This document shows, piece by piece, positions 18,854 to 28,281 of a DNA stretch of 64,000 nt. Source of the stretch: Cronobacter muytjensii ATCC 51329 (GTDB taxonomy: Bacteria > Pseudomonadota > Gammaproteobacteria > Enterobacterales > Enterobacteriaceae). The stretch covers positions 3,162,001 through 3,226,000 of the forward strand of contig NZ_CP012268.1 in the NCBI RefSeq assembly GCF_001277195.1, read 5' to 3'. Made by a program: the position numbers and the translations under genes. The number at the start of each line of letters is the position of its first letter. The stretch's first letter is position 1. The notes under the pieces were generated by a model. The model ran no database searches, had not been told where the DNA came from, and saw only the letters and a list, made by a program, of their open reading frames with translations.

Positions 18854-21382
18854 TTAATTGCTGCCGAACATATCTTTAATCCAGCCCGCGACGCCGTCGC
18901 TCTTCTCTTCCTGCTGCGGCGCCTGTTGAGGCTGCTGTTGCGGCTGCTGCGGCGTGGACTGATCGAACGGATTGCCCGACGGCGCGACCGGCTGGCTCTG
19001 CTGGCAGAGCGTGTTCGGATCGCTGGTCCAGACCGGCAGCGTACGCATTCCGCCACCGCACAGGAAATTGCCCATCTCATCGACGCCCATGTCGACAATA
19101 TCTTCCGGCGGCGTCAGATCCAGCGGGATCGGCGACTGGTTACTCAGATAGCGCTGGTAAATCGCCATCGCGCCGCTCGCCCCGTAGAGTTTGGTCGGCT
19201 GGTTATTGTCGCGGCCTACCCAGGTGATCACCACTTCGCGCCCGTCAATACCGGCAAACCAGGTGTCGACGTTATTGTTGGTGGTGCCGGTTTTCCCTGC
19301 CAGGTGCAGTTTCGGGAATTTTACCGCCAGCGCATGACCGGTCCCGCGCTGCACGACCTGCTGCATCGTCCAGAGCGTCAGGTAGGCGGCCTGCGCCGGT
19401 ACCGCGCGCTCGGATTGCGGGAAGCTCTGATACAGCACGCTGCCATCTTCAGCGATAACCGAGCGCAGCACGGAAAGCTGGGCGCGGTTGCCGCCGCTTG
19501 CGATGGTCTGGAACGCCTGCGCCACTTCAATCGGCGTCAGGTTCAGCGCGCCCAGCAACATCGACGGCACGGCGTGCAGCTGATTTTCCGGCGCGCCCAG
19601 TTTTTTCCAGGTGTCAGTCACGGCCTGTAACCCGAGCGCCATACCGAGGTTCACCGTCGGCACGTTCATGGAGCGCGTCAGCGCGTCCACCAGCATCACC
19701 TGCCCGCTGTAGCGGTGATCGTCGTTCTGCGGCGACCATACCTGACCATTCGGCTGGCGCAGGGAGATCGGCGCATCGGCAATCCAGGTGTTCAGGCGAT
19801 ACGTGTTCGGCTGGCTTAACGCGGTCAGATAGGTCGCCGGTTTCGCCAGCGAGCCAATTGAGCGACGCGCCTGCATTGCGCGGTTATAGCCCGCGAACTG
19901 CGGGTTCGCGCCGCCTACCATCGCGCGGACTTCGCCGGTAAAGCGGTCCACCACGACCATCGCCGTTTCCAGATCCTTCAGCTTGCGCTGTTTGATGAGC
20001 GCCGGAATGCCCTCCACCGCCGCTTTCTCTGCCGCATCCTGCGCGACCGAGTCAAAGGTGGTGAAAATCTTCACGCCGGAGAGATCTTTCACTTTGTCGC
20101 CAAGCTTCGCCTGCAGCTCCTGGCGCACCATCTGCATAAACGCCGGCTGCGGGGAGATCACGCCGCCGCGCGGCTGCACGCCGAGCGGACGGGCGCTCAG
20201 CATGTCGTAGAGCTCCTGGTCAATGACCTTTTGCTCCTGCAACAGCCGCAACACCAGGTTACGACGCTCCAGCGCCAGTTTCGGGTTGCGCCACGGGTTA
20301 TAGAGCGACGCGCCCTTCACCATGCCCACCAGCAGCGCCTGCTGATCGAGGCTCAGCTCGTCGACCGGACGGCCAAAGTAGTAGAGGCTCGCCAGCGGGA
20401 AGCCGCGGATCTGATCGTCGCCGCTCTGACCGAGATAGACCTCATTGAGATAGAGCTCAAGGATGCGGTCTTTGCCGTAGCGCGCGTCCATGATAAGCGC
20501 CATATACGCTTCGTTGGCTTTACGCCACAGCGTGCGCTTGTTGGTCAGGAACAGGTTTTTCACCAGCTGCTGGGTCAGCGTACTGCCGCCCTGCACTGCG
20601 CGGCCCGCCGTCAGGTTCGCCAGCACGGCGCGCCCGATGGAGTACACGCTGATGCCGTCATGCTCGTAGAAATGCCGGTCTTCGGTGGCGATAAGCGTAT
20701 CCACCAGCAGATCCGGGAAGCCGGAGCGCGGCACAAACAGGCGCTGTTCGCCATTCGGCGACGAAAGCATGGTAATCAGGCGCGGATCGAGGCGGAAGAA
20801 ACCGAAGTTACGGTTGCTGTCCATATTCTCGATAGTGGCCAGGTGATCGCCGTCAAACTCCAGCCGCGCGCGGATCTGCCCTTCTTTACTGTCCGGGAAA
20901 TCGAACGGACGGCGGATCATCTCGATGCTGTTGGCCTGAACGGTAAACTCGCCAGGGCGCGTCATTTTCGTCACCTGACGATACTGCGTCGCCTCCAGCA
21001 GCTTCACCATCTCCTGCTTGCTGATGGTCATATCCGGCTCAAGGTTGACCATACGGCCATAGACCGCCGCCGGCAGTTGCCAGACTTTGCCATCAATACG
21101 GCTGCGGATTTTTTGATCCAGATAGACGCCGTAGATAACAAACAGCACCACAAAAACCACAAACAGCTTTAACAGAAGCCACAGCCAGCGGCGTTTGCCG
21201 CGCGGTTTTCCGCCTTTGCCTTTTTTGCCTTTTACCTTACGCGGCATTGGCTCCTCATCGTCTTCGTCTTCATACTCATCGTCATAATCCTCTTCCCTGA
21301 GACGACGACGGCTTACCTTCTGTTTTGCCGGACGCGTCGGTCGTCCTTTGCGTCCGATAGGTTCGCGGTCATTCCCCGCCAT
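18854..21382 (-). CDS. mrcB: Bifunctional penicillin-binding protein 1b (glycosyltransferase/transpeptidase)
   Basis: PBP1b polymerises and cross-links peptidoglycan at the inner membrane. The start MAGNDREPIG gives 842 residues. An acidic, then basic, cytoplasmic tail precedes one membrane segment (about residues 62-85). A second Met at position 46 (MPRK) matches the internal start of the K-12 gamma form. The regulatory UB2H region follows, then the GT51 domain with the catalytic Glu in TEDRHFYEHDG and GGSTLTQQLVKN. The transpeptidase domain has the nucleophile in GSLAKP, SMN and KTGTTN. The C-terminal tail is Gln/Pro-rich. The tail ends in DGVAGWIKDMFGSN, as in K-12. Confidence 0.97.
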   Translation of the reverse strand: MAGNDREPIGRKGRPTRPAKQKVSRRRLREEDYDDEYEDEDDEEPMPRKVKGKKGKGGKPRGKRRWLWLLLKLFVVFVVLFVIYGVYLDQKIRSRIDGKVWQLPAAVYGRMVNLEPDMTISKQEMVKLLEATQYRQVTKMTRPGEFTVQANSIEMIRRPFDFPDSKEGQIRARLEFDGDHLATIENMDSNRNFGFFRLDPRLITMLSSPNGEQRLFVPRSGFPDLLVDTLIATEDRHFYEHDGISVYSIGRAVLANLTAGRAVQGGSTLTQQLVKNLFLTNKRTLWRKANEAYMALIMDARYGKDRILELYLNEVYLGQSGDDQIRGFPLASLYYFGRPVDELSLDQQALLVGMVKGASLYNPWRNPKLALERRNLVLRLLQEQKVIDQELYDMLSARPLGVQPRGGVISPQPAFMQMVRQELQAKLGDKVKDLSGVKIFTTFDSVAQDAAEKAAVEGIPALIKQRKLKDLETAMVVVDRFTGEVRAMVGGANPQFAGYNRAMQARRSIGSLAKPATYLTALSQPNTYRLNTWIADAPISLRQPNGQVWSPQNDDHRYSGQVMLVDALTRSMNVPTVNLGMALGLQAVTDTWKKLGAPENQLHAVPSMLLGALNLTPIEVAQAFQTIASGGNRAQLSVLRSVIAEDGSVLYQSFPQSERAVPAQAAYLTLWTMQQVVQRGTGHALAVKFPKLHLAGKTGTTNNNVDTWFAGIDGREVVITWVGRDNNQPTKLYGASGAMAIYQRYLSNQSPIPLDLTPPEDIVDMGVDEMGNFLCGGGMRTLPVWTSDPNTLCQQSQPVAPSGNPFDQSTPQQPQQQPQQAPQQEEKSDGVAGWIKDMFGSN

Positions 21383-21485
21383 GCTTTTTCTCCACAACGT
21401 ACAGGCGCAAAGGCCAGATTCTTGGCTCTTCCGCCCGCAGGCGGAAGAAGAAAGCTCTCAAATCATCACGACGGCATCGCCGCCG

Positions 21486-23951
21486 CTACTGATACTTTTT
21501 GGTTCGCCGGGTCGGCAGCGCGTTAGCCGGATCGTCCGGCCAGACATGTTTCGGGTAGCGCCCTTTCATCTCTTTCTGCACCTCTTTCCAGGCGCCGCGC
21601 CAGAACGCGCTGAGATCGCGCGTAATTTGCAGCGGCCGCTGGGCGGGTGAAAGCAGTTCGAGCGTAAGCGGCACCCGGCCTTCGGCGATAACCGGCGTTT
21701 CGGCTTCTCCGAACATCTCCTGAATGCGCACCGCCAGCGCCGGTGGGTTTTCCTCATGATAGCGAATCGCTATCCGGCTGCCGGTCGGCACAGTGTAATG
21801 CCCCGGCAGCGCACTATCCAGCCGTTGCCGCTGCTGCCAGTCGAGTAAATGCAGCAGCGCCTGGGCGAGATTGATGTTTTTCAGCGCGCGCAGCGAGTGG
21901 ACCCCGCGCAGCTCAGGCAGCAGCCAGACATCCAGCGACGCCAGCAACGCCTCGTCGCTCACGTCCGGCCACGGATGTTCCGGCAGAAAGCGCGCCGCGC
22001 AGTGCAAACGCAGGCGCAGTTGTTCTGCCTCCGGCGTCCAGTTAAGAACAGAAAGCCCTTTTTCGCGAATGCCGTTGAGCATCGCCTGATGCAGCTCCTC
22101 TTCAGAAGGCTTCGACAGCGGCTGGGTTTTCAACACCAGTTCCCCGACCTGCCAGCGGCGCTGCGCGCGCAGCGTGCCCTGTTCGTCGTTCCATTCCAGC
22201 GAATCGCGCTGGCGTAGCAGGTGCGGACATGCGTCAATCAGCGCGTCAATATCCAGCGGCAGCGCCTGTAAAATCCGCGCGTCGGCGCTGTGGCTCCCCT
22301 GAAGCAGCAGCGGGGCGATAAGCCATTCGTAGCGCGTCAGCGCGTCGTCCCCCTCAAGCATTGCGCCCATGCCGTTCGCAAGCTGATAACGCCCCTCCTG
22401 GCCGCGACGCCGCGCAATCCGATCGCTGAACGCGCCAGCCAGCAGCGAGGGCGCAAGCGTCAGCGACGGCGCGCCGCCTTTCGCCTTCAGCCGCTTCATC
22501 AGTTGCCCGCTGCGGGCCTGCCAGTTGCCCTGGTTTCTGGAAAACGCGCCGCGCAGATCCGTCTCCTGCCCGCGCGGCGGCTCTTCGAGAATAGCGGCAA
22601 GCCGCGCCGCTGTTGCCTGGGCGTCCGCGCCCTGCGCGCTGACCAGCATCGCCGCGAGCCGCGGATCGTTGCCGAGCTGCGCCATCTGGCGTCCACGGGC
22701 GGTAAGCTGGCCGTCTTTCAGCGCGCCAAGCGTGGTCAGCAGCTGGCGCGCGGCGGCAAGGTTGACCGCGGGCGGCAGATCCAGCCAGTGGAGTTCGGCA
22801 ACATCGCGACAGCCCCACATCAGCAGCTCCAGCAGCAGACCGCCGAGATCGCTCTGGGTGATTTCCGCCTCGCCCTGCGCGCTTGCGCGCTCGGCCTGCT
22901 CTTTGGGGATGAGATGCAGGCAGATGCCCGGCTCAAGACGCCCGGCGCGACCGGCCCGCTGGGTCATCGACGCCTGGCTGATACGCTGGGTGATAAGCCG
23001 CGTCAGGCCGGTGCGGGCGTCAAAGCGCGCCACGCGCTCCTGGGCGCTGTCCACCACCAGCCGGATGCCTTCGATGGTCAGGCTGGTTTCAGCGATGTTG
23101 GTGGCCAGCACCACTTTGCGCACGCCCGGCGGCGCGGGCAGGATCGCTTTGCGTTGCTCCGCGAGCGGCAGCGCGCCGTACAGCGGACAGAGCACCACAT
23201 CGCGCCCGACGCGCTCCGCAAGCTGCGTCTGCACCCGCTGGATCTCGCCGACGCCCGGCAAAAACAGCAGCAGCGACCCCGCCTCCTCGCGCAGCAACCC
23301 GCTCACCGCCTGCGCCACGGCCTCATCAAAACGCTGATGCGCAGGCAGCGCCTGATAGCGACGTTCTACCGGGAAGCTGCGCCCTTCGGAGATGACCGTC
23401 GGCGCCTGCGGCAGCAGCGCCTGGAGGCGGTCGTTGTCGAGTGTCGCGGACATGATAAGGAGCCTGAGATCCTCACGCAGCCCCTGCTGGACGTCGAGCA
23501 GCAACGCCAGCGCGAGATCCGCCTGCAGGCTGCGCTCGTGGAACTCATCGAGAATGACCAGCGATACGCCGGACAGCTCAGGGTCACGCTGTAAGAGCCG
23601 CGTCAGAATGCCTTCGGTTACGACTTCAAGCCGGGTCGTGGGGCCGGTACAGCTTTCGGCGCGCATCCGGTAGCCCACGGTTTGACCGCACGGCTCGCCA
23701 AGCTGATCCGCGAGGCGCTGCGCCACGTTGCGGGCCGCCAGCCGCCGGGGCTCCAGCATAATGATTTTTCCGTCAAAGCCGCCTGACTTAAGGATCTCCA
23801 GCGGCAGCCAGGTCGATTTCCCGGCGCCGGTCGGGGCGCTAAGCAGCACCTGGGGCGCATGCTGCAGGGCATTGAGAAGTTCAGGCAAAACGGCGGCGAC
23901 CGGTAAAGACGACACGACAGGCTCCAGAGGGTTACTATGAAAGGCACGCAT
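21486..23951 (-). CDS. hrpB: ATP-dependent RNA helicase HrpB (DEAH-box)
   Basis: HrpB is a DEAH-family helicase whose cellular substrate in enterics is not well defined. The start MRAFHSNPLEP gives 821 residues; seven upstream codons are excluded by comparison with K-12. Motif I is SAPTGAGKS (about residue 38), motif II LDEFHE (an F replaces the A of DEAH, as in the family), motif III SAT, motif VI QRAGRAGR. A C-terminal HrpB-specific domain ends in WPDDPAN.PTRRTKKY. It diverges from thpR over 35 bases and is separated from mrcB by 103 bases. Confidence 0.95.
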   Translation of the reverse strand: MRAFHSNPLEPVVSSLPVAAVLPELLNALQHAPQVLLSAPTGAGKSTWLPLEILKSGGFDGKIIMLEPRRLAARNVAQRLADQLGEPCGQTVGYRMRAESCTGPTTRLEVVTEGILTRLLQRDPELSGVSLVILDEFHERSLQADLALALLLDVQQGLREDLRLLIMSATLDNDRLQALLPQAPTVISEGRSFPVERRYQALPAHQRFDEAVAQAVSGLLREEAGSLLLFLPGVGEIQRVQTQLAERVGRDVVLCPLYGALPLAEQRKAILPAPPGVRKVVLATNIAETSLTIEGIRLVVDSAQERVARFDARTGLTRLITQRISQASMTQRAGRAGRLEPGICLHLIPKEQAERASAQGEAEITQSDLGGLLLELLMWGCRDVAELHWLDLPPAVNLAAARQLLTTLGALKDGQLTARGRQMAQLGNDPRLAAMLVSAQGADAQATAARLAAILEEPPRGQETDLRGAFSRNQGNWQARSGQLMKRLKAKGGAPSLTLAPSLLAGAFSDRIARRRGQEGRYQLANGMGAMLEGDDALTRYEWLIAPLLLQGSHSADARILQALPLDIDALIDACPHLLRQRDSLEWNDEQGTLRAQRRWQVGELVLKTQPLSKPSEEELHQAMLNGIREKGLSVLNWTPEAEQLRLRLHCAARFLPEHPWPDVSDEALLASLDVWLLPELRGVHSLRALKNINLAQALLHLLDWQQRQRLDSALPGHYTVPTGSRIAIRYHEENPPALAVRIQEMFGEAETPVIAEGRVPLTLELLSPAQRPLQITRDLSAFWRGAWKEVQKEMKGRYPKHVWPDDPANALPTRRTKKYQ

Positions 23952-23986
23952 TGTAGCATTCCGCCCGATCATTACGAGTTACCGCT

Positions 23987-24517
23987 ATGTCAGACCAGAA
24001 ACGGCTGTTTTTCGCGCTGCCGCTGCCCGCCGGGCTTCAGCAACAAATTATTGAATGGCGTGCCGCGACCTTCGCGCCCGACGCGGGCAGGCCCATCGCC
24101 GCCGCTAATCTGCATATTACGCTCGCCTTTTTAGGTGACGTAAGCGCGCAGAAGCAGCGCACGCTAAGCGCGCTCGCCGGGCGCATCAGTCAGCCCGGTT
24201 TTACGCTGCATCTTGATGACGCCGGTCACTGGCCCCGCTCGCAGGTGGTCTGGCTGGGGTCGCGCCAGCCGCCGCGCGGCTTGTTGCAGCTCGCGAATCT
24301 CCTGCGCGCGCAGGCGGCGCGCAGCGGTTGCCCACAAAGCGCGCAACCCTTTCATCCGCATGTCACATTACTGCGTAACGCTCAGCACCCGGTCAGGCTG
24401 CCGCCACCAGGGTTTGGCTGGCAGTTTCCGGTGCGGGAGTTTGTGCTCTATGAGTCGCGTTTTGAAAAGGGACGTACCCGTTACCAGCCGCTGGAATGCT
24501 GGTCTCTTAACCCATAA
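23987..24517 (+). CDS. thpR: RNA 2',3'-cyclic phosphodiesterase (2'-5' RNA ligase)
   Basis: ThpR (formerly LigT) is a 2H-family phosphoesterase that opens 2',3'-cyclic phosphate RNA ends and can form 2'-5' linkages in vitro. The 176-residue protein has both HxTx catalytic motifs at expected spacing: His43-Thr45 (LHITLAFLG) and His125-Thr127 (HPHVTLLR). It is followed after 9 bases by sfsA, as in K-12. Confidence 0.96.
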   Translation: MSDQKRLFFALPLPAGLQQQIIEWRAATFAPDAGRPIAAANLHITLAFLGDVSAQKQRTLSALAGRISQPGFTLHLDDAGHWPRSQVVWLGSRQPPRGLLQLANLLRAQAARSGCPQSAQPFHPHVTLLRNAQHPVRLPPPGFGWQFPVREFVLYESRFEKGRTRYQPLECWSLNP

Positions 24518-24526
24518 GGAAGCGAC

Positions 24527-25231
24527 ATGGAATTTACCCCCGCCCTGCAACCGGCCCGGCTGATTGCGCGCTACAAGCGCTTTCTTGCCGATGTGGTGAC
24601 GCCGGAAGGCGAAACCCTGACCCTGCACTGCCCGAACACCGGCGCGATGACCGGCTGCGCCACGCCGGGGGATACCGTCTGGTATTCCACGTCCAGCGTG
24701 GCGACGCGCAAATACCCGCATACCTGGGAATTAACCGAAACCCGTGACGGGGCGTTAATTTGCGTGAATACGCTGCGCGCGAACGCCGTCGTGAAAGAGG
24801 CGCTACAGGCACAGCGTCTGCCTGCGTTTGCCGGTTATGAGAGTCTCCAAAGCGAAGTGAAGTACGGCGCCGAGCGCAGCCGAATTGACTTCATGTTACA
24901 GGCGAGTGACAAGGTTAACTGCTATATTGAGGTGAAATCCGTGACGCTGTCGGAGCCGGATTCAGGCTACTTCCCGGATGCGGTGACCGTGCGCGGTCAG
25001 AAGCATTTACGGGAGCTGATGAGCGTGGTGGAAAACGGGGATCGGGCCGTGCTGTTGTTCGCCGTTCTGCACTCCGCCATTACGCAGGTCGCCCCGGCAC
25101 GCCATATTGATGAACGCTACGCCGAGCTTTTAAGCGAGGCGCAGCGCAAGGGGGTGGAAGTGCTGGCCTGGAAGGCCTCGCTCTCCGCCAGTGAGATAAC
25201 GCTGACGTCGCCTTTGCCGGTTCGCTTATAA
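24527..25231 (+). CDS. sfsA: DNA-binding sugar fermentation stimulation protein SfsA
   Basis: SfsA was described in E. coli as a factor that, overexpressed, raises maltose gene expression; it has an OB-fold plus a nuclease-like domain but no settled activity. The 234-residue product equals the K-12 length. Conserved blocks include HCPNTGAMTGC near residue 33 and RIDFMLQ, CYIEVKSVTL and YFPDAVTVRGQKHL, the last three resembling a PD-(D/E)XK core. It overlaps nothing and is cotranscribed with thpR by spacing. Confidence 0.94.
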   Translation: MEFTPALQPARLIARYKRFLADVVTPEGETLTLHCPNTGAMTGCATPGDTVWYSTSSVATRKYPHTWELTETRDGALICVNTLRANAVVKEALQAQRLPAFAGYESLQSEVKYGAERSRIDFMLQASDKVNCYIEVKSVTLSEPDSGYFPDAVTVRGQKHLRELMSVVENGDRAVLLFAVLHSAITQVAPARHIDERYAELLSEAQRKGVEVLAWKASLSASEITLTSPLPVRL

Positions 25232-25409
25232 CCAGTTGATCCGCAATCGACTAATAATGATACGGCCGCGTGCGCAAATACGCTTTTCCTCACAGGGTTG
25301 TCAAGTGTAACGTTTAGATAATTGCTATCCGGAAAAGCTTCTGTTATTTATAGCGGCCTGATTTTTCCCCCGAGAAGGGGATCGATAGTGCGTGTTAAGG
25401 AGAAGCAAC

Positions 25410-25865
25410 ATGCAAGAAGGGCAAAACCGTAAAACATCGTCCCTGAGTATTCTCGCCATCGCTGGGGTGGAGCCGTATCAGGAGAAGCCGGGCGAAGAGT
25501 ATATGAACGAAGCCCAGCTGGCGCACTTCAAGCGTATTCTTGAGGCATGGCGTAATCAACTCCGGGATGAAGTCGATCGCACTGTAACCCATATGCAGGA
25601 TGAAGCTGCAAACTTCCCGGATCCGGTAGACCGTGCCGCCCAGGAAGAGGAGTTCAGCCTTGAGCTGCGCAACCGCGACCGTGAGCGTAAGCTCATCAAG
25701 AAAATTGAAAAAACGCTGAAAAAAGTGGAAGACGAAGATTTCGGCTACTGCGAATCCTGCGGTGTTGAAATCGGTATCCGTCGCCTCGAAGCGCGTCCTA
25801 CCGCCGATCTGTGCATCGACTGCAAGACGCTCGCCGAAATCCGCGAAAAACAGATGGCCGGCTAA
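25410..25865 (+). CDS. dksA: RNA polymerase-binding transcription factor DksA
   Basis: DksA binds the secondary channel of RNA polymerase and, with ppGpp, adjusts rRNA and amino-acid promoters. The ATG at 25410 has an AAGGAG ribosome site and gives 151 residues as in K-12. The coiled-coil tip aspartates Asp71 and Asp74 are present (DPVDRA). The four-cysteine zinc finger is C..C (CESC) and C..C (CIDC) near residues 114-138. A 178-base gap from sfsA probably holds its promoter. Confidence 0.98.
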   Translation: MQEGQNRKTSSLSILAIAGVEPYQEKPGEEYMNEAQLAHFKRILEAWRNQLRDEVDRTVTHMQDEAANFPDPVDRAAQEEEFSLELRNRDRERKLIKKIEKTLKKVEDEDFGYCESCGVEIGIRRLEARPTADLCIDCKTLAEIREKQMAG

Positions 25866-25890
25866 TCGCCGACACAGGTCAAAATCACTC

Positions 25891-25919
25891 ACGGCGGGAT
25901 TTTCCCGCCGTATTCTTTT
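25891..25919 (+). terminator. Terminator-like hairpin after dksA
   Basis: A perfect 9-base stem (acggcggga/tcccgccgt) with a TTT loop is followed by a broken T-run (attctttta). It lies just before gluQ, so read-through into gluQ is likely. Confidence 0.7.
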
Positions 25920-25934
25920 ATGTCTGCCATCATC

Positions 25935-26831
25935 ATGTCTGTGAAGCCTTATATCGGGCGCTTCGCCCCCTCTCCTTCCGGCGAACTGCATTTCGGCTCG
26001 CTTATCGCCGCGCTCGGCAGCTATCTTCAGGCCCGCGCATTGCAGGGTACGTGGCTTGTACGCATTGAAGATATCGATCCGCCGCGCGAAATGCCTGGCG
26101 CCGCCGACACGATTTTGCGCCAGCTTGAGCACTACGGCCTGCACTGGGACGGCGAGGTGCTGTACCAGTCGCAACGCCATGACGCCTACCGCGAGGCGTT
26201 AGCATACCTGCGCGACCACGGACTGAGCTACTACTGCACCTGCCCGCGCAGCCGCATTCAGCAGACAGGCGGCGTCTATGACGGCCACTGCCGCACGCTG
26301 CATCACGGCCCGGAAAACGCGGCCGTCCGGCTGGTGCAGACGCATCCGGTTATGGCCTTTACCGATAAACTGCGCGGCACACTCACCGCCGATCCGGCGC
26401 TGGCGCGCGAAGATTTTATTATTCATCGCCGGGATGGGCTTTTCGCCTATAACCTGGCGGTGGTGGTGGATGACCACTTCCAGGGCGTGACGGAAATCGT
26501 GCGCGGCGCGGATCTTATCGAGCCGACGGTGCGCCAGATTTCGCTGTATCAGCAACTGGGCTGGCAGGCGCCCGATTACGTGCATCTGCCGCTGGTAATT
26601 AACCCGGATGGCAACAAGTTGTCCAAACAGAATCACGCGCCGCCGCTGCCCAAGGGCGATCCGCGTCCGGTGCTGAGCGCCGCGCTGGCGTTCTTAAACC
26701 AGCCGGTCGAAGACGACTGGCGCGCGCTTTCCACCGAAACGCTGTTGCGTCAGGCGGTGGAAAAATGGGATCTCAGCGCGGTGCCTGCGGCGGTGGCCGC
26801 GAATCCGGCATTCTCAAACGCGTTGCGCTGA
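25935..26831 (+). CDS. gluQ: Glutamyl-Q tRNA(Asp) synthetase
   Basis: GluQ (YadB) attaches glutamate to queuosine in the tRNA-Asp anticodon. It is a truncated paralogue of glutamyl-tRNA synthetase without an anticodon-binding domain. The HIGH-type motif is in PSGELHFGSL, the KMSKS-type in KLSKQNHAP, and zinc ligands lie in YYCTCPRSR and YDGHCR. Two starts are possible: 25920 and 25935. The second gives MSVKPYIGRF, the same five-residue lead as K-12, and avoids starting inside the dksA terminator's T-run; neither has a clear ribosome site. Length is 298 residues. Confidence 0.92.
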   Translation: MSVKPYIGRFAPSPSGELHFGSLIAALGSYLQARALQGTWLVRIEDIDPPREMPGAADTILRQLEHYGLHWDGEVLYQSQRHDAYREALAYLRDHGLSYYCTCPRSRIQQTGGVYDGHCRTLHHGPENAAVRLVQTHPVMAFTDKLRGTLTADPALAREDFIIHRRDGLFAYNLAVVVDDHFQGVTEIVRGADLIEPTVRQISLYQQLGWQAPDYVHLPLVINPDGNKLSKQNHAPPLPKGDPRPVLSAALAFLNQPVEDDWRALSTETLLRQAVEKWDLSAVPAAVAANPAFSNALR

Positions 26832-26873
26832 GCTATATTAGCCGCTGTTTTTTGTCCAGAGACTGACACTACC

Positions 26874-26886
26874 GAGGTGCACCATT
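26874..26886 (+). promoter_or_regulatory. Ribosome-binding site and AUU initiation codon of pcnB
   Basis: GAGGTG (26874-26879) is followed after 4 bases by ATT (26884-26886). From ATT the frame encodes FTRVANFCRKVL, which matches the K-12 PcnB N-terminus almost exactly, and no ATG, GTG or TTG is available at this place. AUU initiation of pcnB is established in E. coli. Confidence 0.85.
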
Positions 26887-28281
26887 TTTACCCGAGTCGC
26901 TAATTTTTGCCGTAAGGTGTTAAACCGCGAGGAGAGCGTGGTTGACGAAGGCGCCGCACAGCCCGCCATAACCATTATCCCGCGCGAACAGCACGCTATC
27001 TCCCGCAAAGATATCAGCGAGAACGCGCTCAAGGTGATGTACCGCCTGAATAAAGCCGGTTATGAAGCCTGGCTGGTGGGCGGCGGTGTGCGCGATCTGC
27101 TGCTTGGCAAAAAACCGAAAGATTTTGACGTCACCACCAACGCGACGCCGGATCAGGTGCGCAAGCTGTTTCGCAACTGCCGCCTCGTAGGCCGCCGCTT
27201 CCGCCTGGCGCACGTCATGTTCGGGCCGGAAATCATCGAAGTCGCCACGTTTCGCGGCCATCATGAAGAGAGCGTGAGCGATCGCGCCACTTCCCAGCGC
27301 GGCCAGAACGGCATGCTGCTGCGCGATAATATCTTCGGCTCGATTGAAGAAGACGCCCAGCGTCGCGATTTCACCATTAACAGCCTTTACTACAGCGTGG
27401 CCGATTTCACGGTGCGCGATTACGTAGGCGGTCTTAACGATCTTAACGCCGGGATTATCCGTCTGATTGGCGATCCGGAAACCCGCTACCGCGAAGATCC
27501 GGTGCGTATGCTGCGCGCCGTGCGTTTCGCCGCGAAGCTCGATATGCGCATCAGCCCGGAGACCGGGGAGCCCATCCCGCGCCTCGCCACGCTGTTGAAC
27601 GATGTGCCGCCGGCGCGTCTGTTTGAAGAATCCTTAAAGCTGTTACAGGCAGGCTACGGTTACGCCACGTATCGCCTGCTGTGCGAATATAACCTGTTCC
27701 AGCCGCTGTTCCCGGGTATCAGCCGCTATTTCACCGAGAAAGGTGACAGCCCGATGGAGCGCATCATCGCGCAGGTGCTGAAGAATACCGATAACCGCAT
27801 CCATAACGACATGCGCGTGAACCCGGCTTTCCTGTTCGCCGCCATGTACTGGTATCCGCAGCTCGAAATGGCGCAGAAAATCGCTCAGGAGAGCGGGCTT
27901 GCTTACTATGACGCCTTCGCGCTGGCGATGAACGACGTGCTGGACGAAGCCTGCCGCTCGCTCGCTATCCCGAAACGCATTACCACGCTTATCCGCGATA
28001 TCTGGATGCTGCAGCTGCGCCTGTCGCGCCGTCAGGGTAAACGCGCCTGGAAACTGATGGAGCACCCGAAATTCCGCGCCGCCTACGATCTGCTGGCGCT
28101 GCGCGCCGAAGCGGAAAACAACGGCGAGCTGCAACGCCTGACGAACTGGTGGGGTGAATTCCAGTCCGCCGCGCCGCCGCTGCAAAAAAATATGCTTAAC
28201 GATCTGGGCGACGAGCCGGCTGAGCGCCGTCGTCAGCGTCGTCCCCGCCGCCGCGCCCCGCGCCGCGAGGGCAGCGCGTGA
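26884..28281 (+). CDS. pcnB: Poly(A) polymerase I, AUU-initiated
   Basis: PcnB adds 3' poly(A) tails that promote RNA decay and controls plasmid copy number through antisense RNA turnover. It begins at ATT 26884 (465 residues); the first conventional codon in frame is GTG 26917, which would delete eleven conserved residues. The nucleotidyltransferase motif is VGGGVRDLLLG...DFDVTT, with the two metal aspartates; RRDFTINSLYY and YREDPVRMLRAVRFAAKL are conserved class II features. The C-terminus is strongly basic (RRRQRRPRRRAPRREG). It overlaps folK by 4 bases. Confidence 0.95.
   Translation: MFTRVANFCRKVLNREESVVDEGAAQPAITIIPREQHAISRKDISENALKVMYRLNKAGYEAWLVGGGVRDLLLGKKPKDFDVTTNATPDQVRKLFRNCRLVGRRFRLAHVMFGPEIIEVATFRGHHEESVSDRATSQRGQNGMLLRDNIFGSIEEDAQRRDFTINSLYYSVADFTVRDYVGGLNDLNAGIIRLIGDPETRYREDPVRMLRAVRFAAKLDMRISPETGEPIPRLATLLNDVPPARLFEESLKLLQAGYGYATYRLLCEYNLFQPLFPGISRYFTEKGDSPMERIIAQVLKNTDNRIHNDMRVNPAFLFAAMYWYPQLEMAQKIAQESGLAYYDAFALAMNDVLDEACRSLAIPKRITTLIRDIWMLQLRLSRRQGKRAWKLMEHPKFRAAYDLLALRAEAENNGELQRLTNWWGEFQSAAPPLQKNMLNDLGDEPAERRRQRRPRRRAPRREGSA

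Noticed and set aside
21428..21447. Hairpin cttccgcc/ggcggaag between hrpB and mrcB as a terminator
   Set aside because: No T-run on the minus strand, the direction of both neighbouring genes; could be chance in G+C-rich sequence.
26917..26919. GTG 26917 as the pcnB start
   Set aside because: It would remove conserved N-terminal residues encoded from the ATT codon, which has the better-placed ribosome site.
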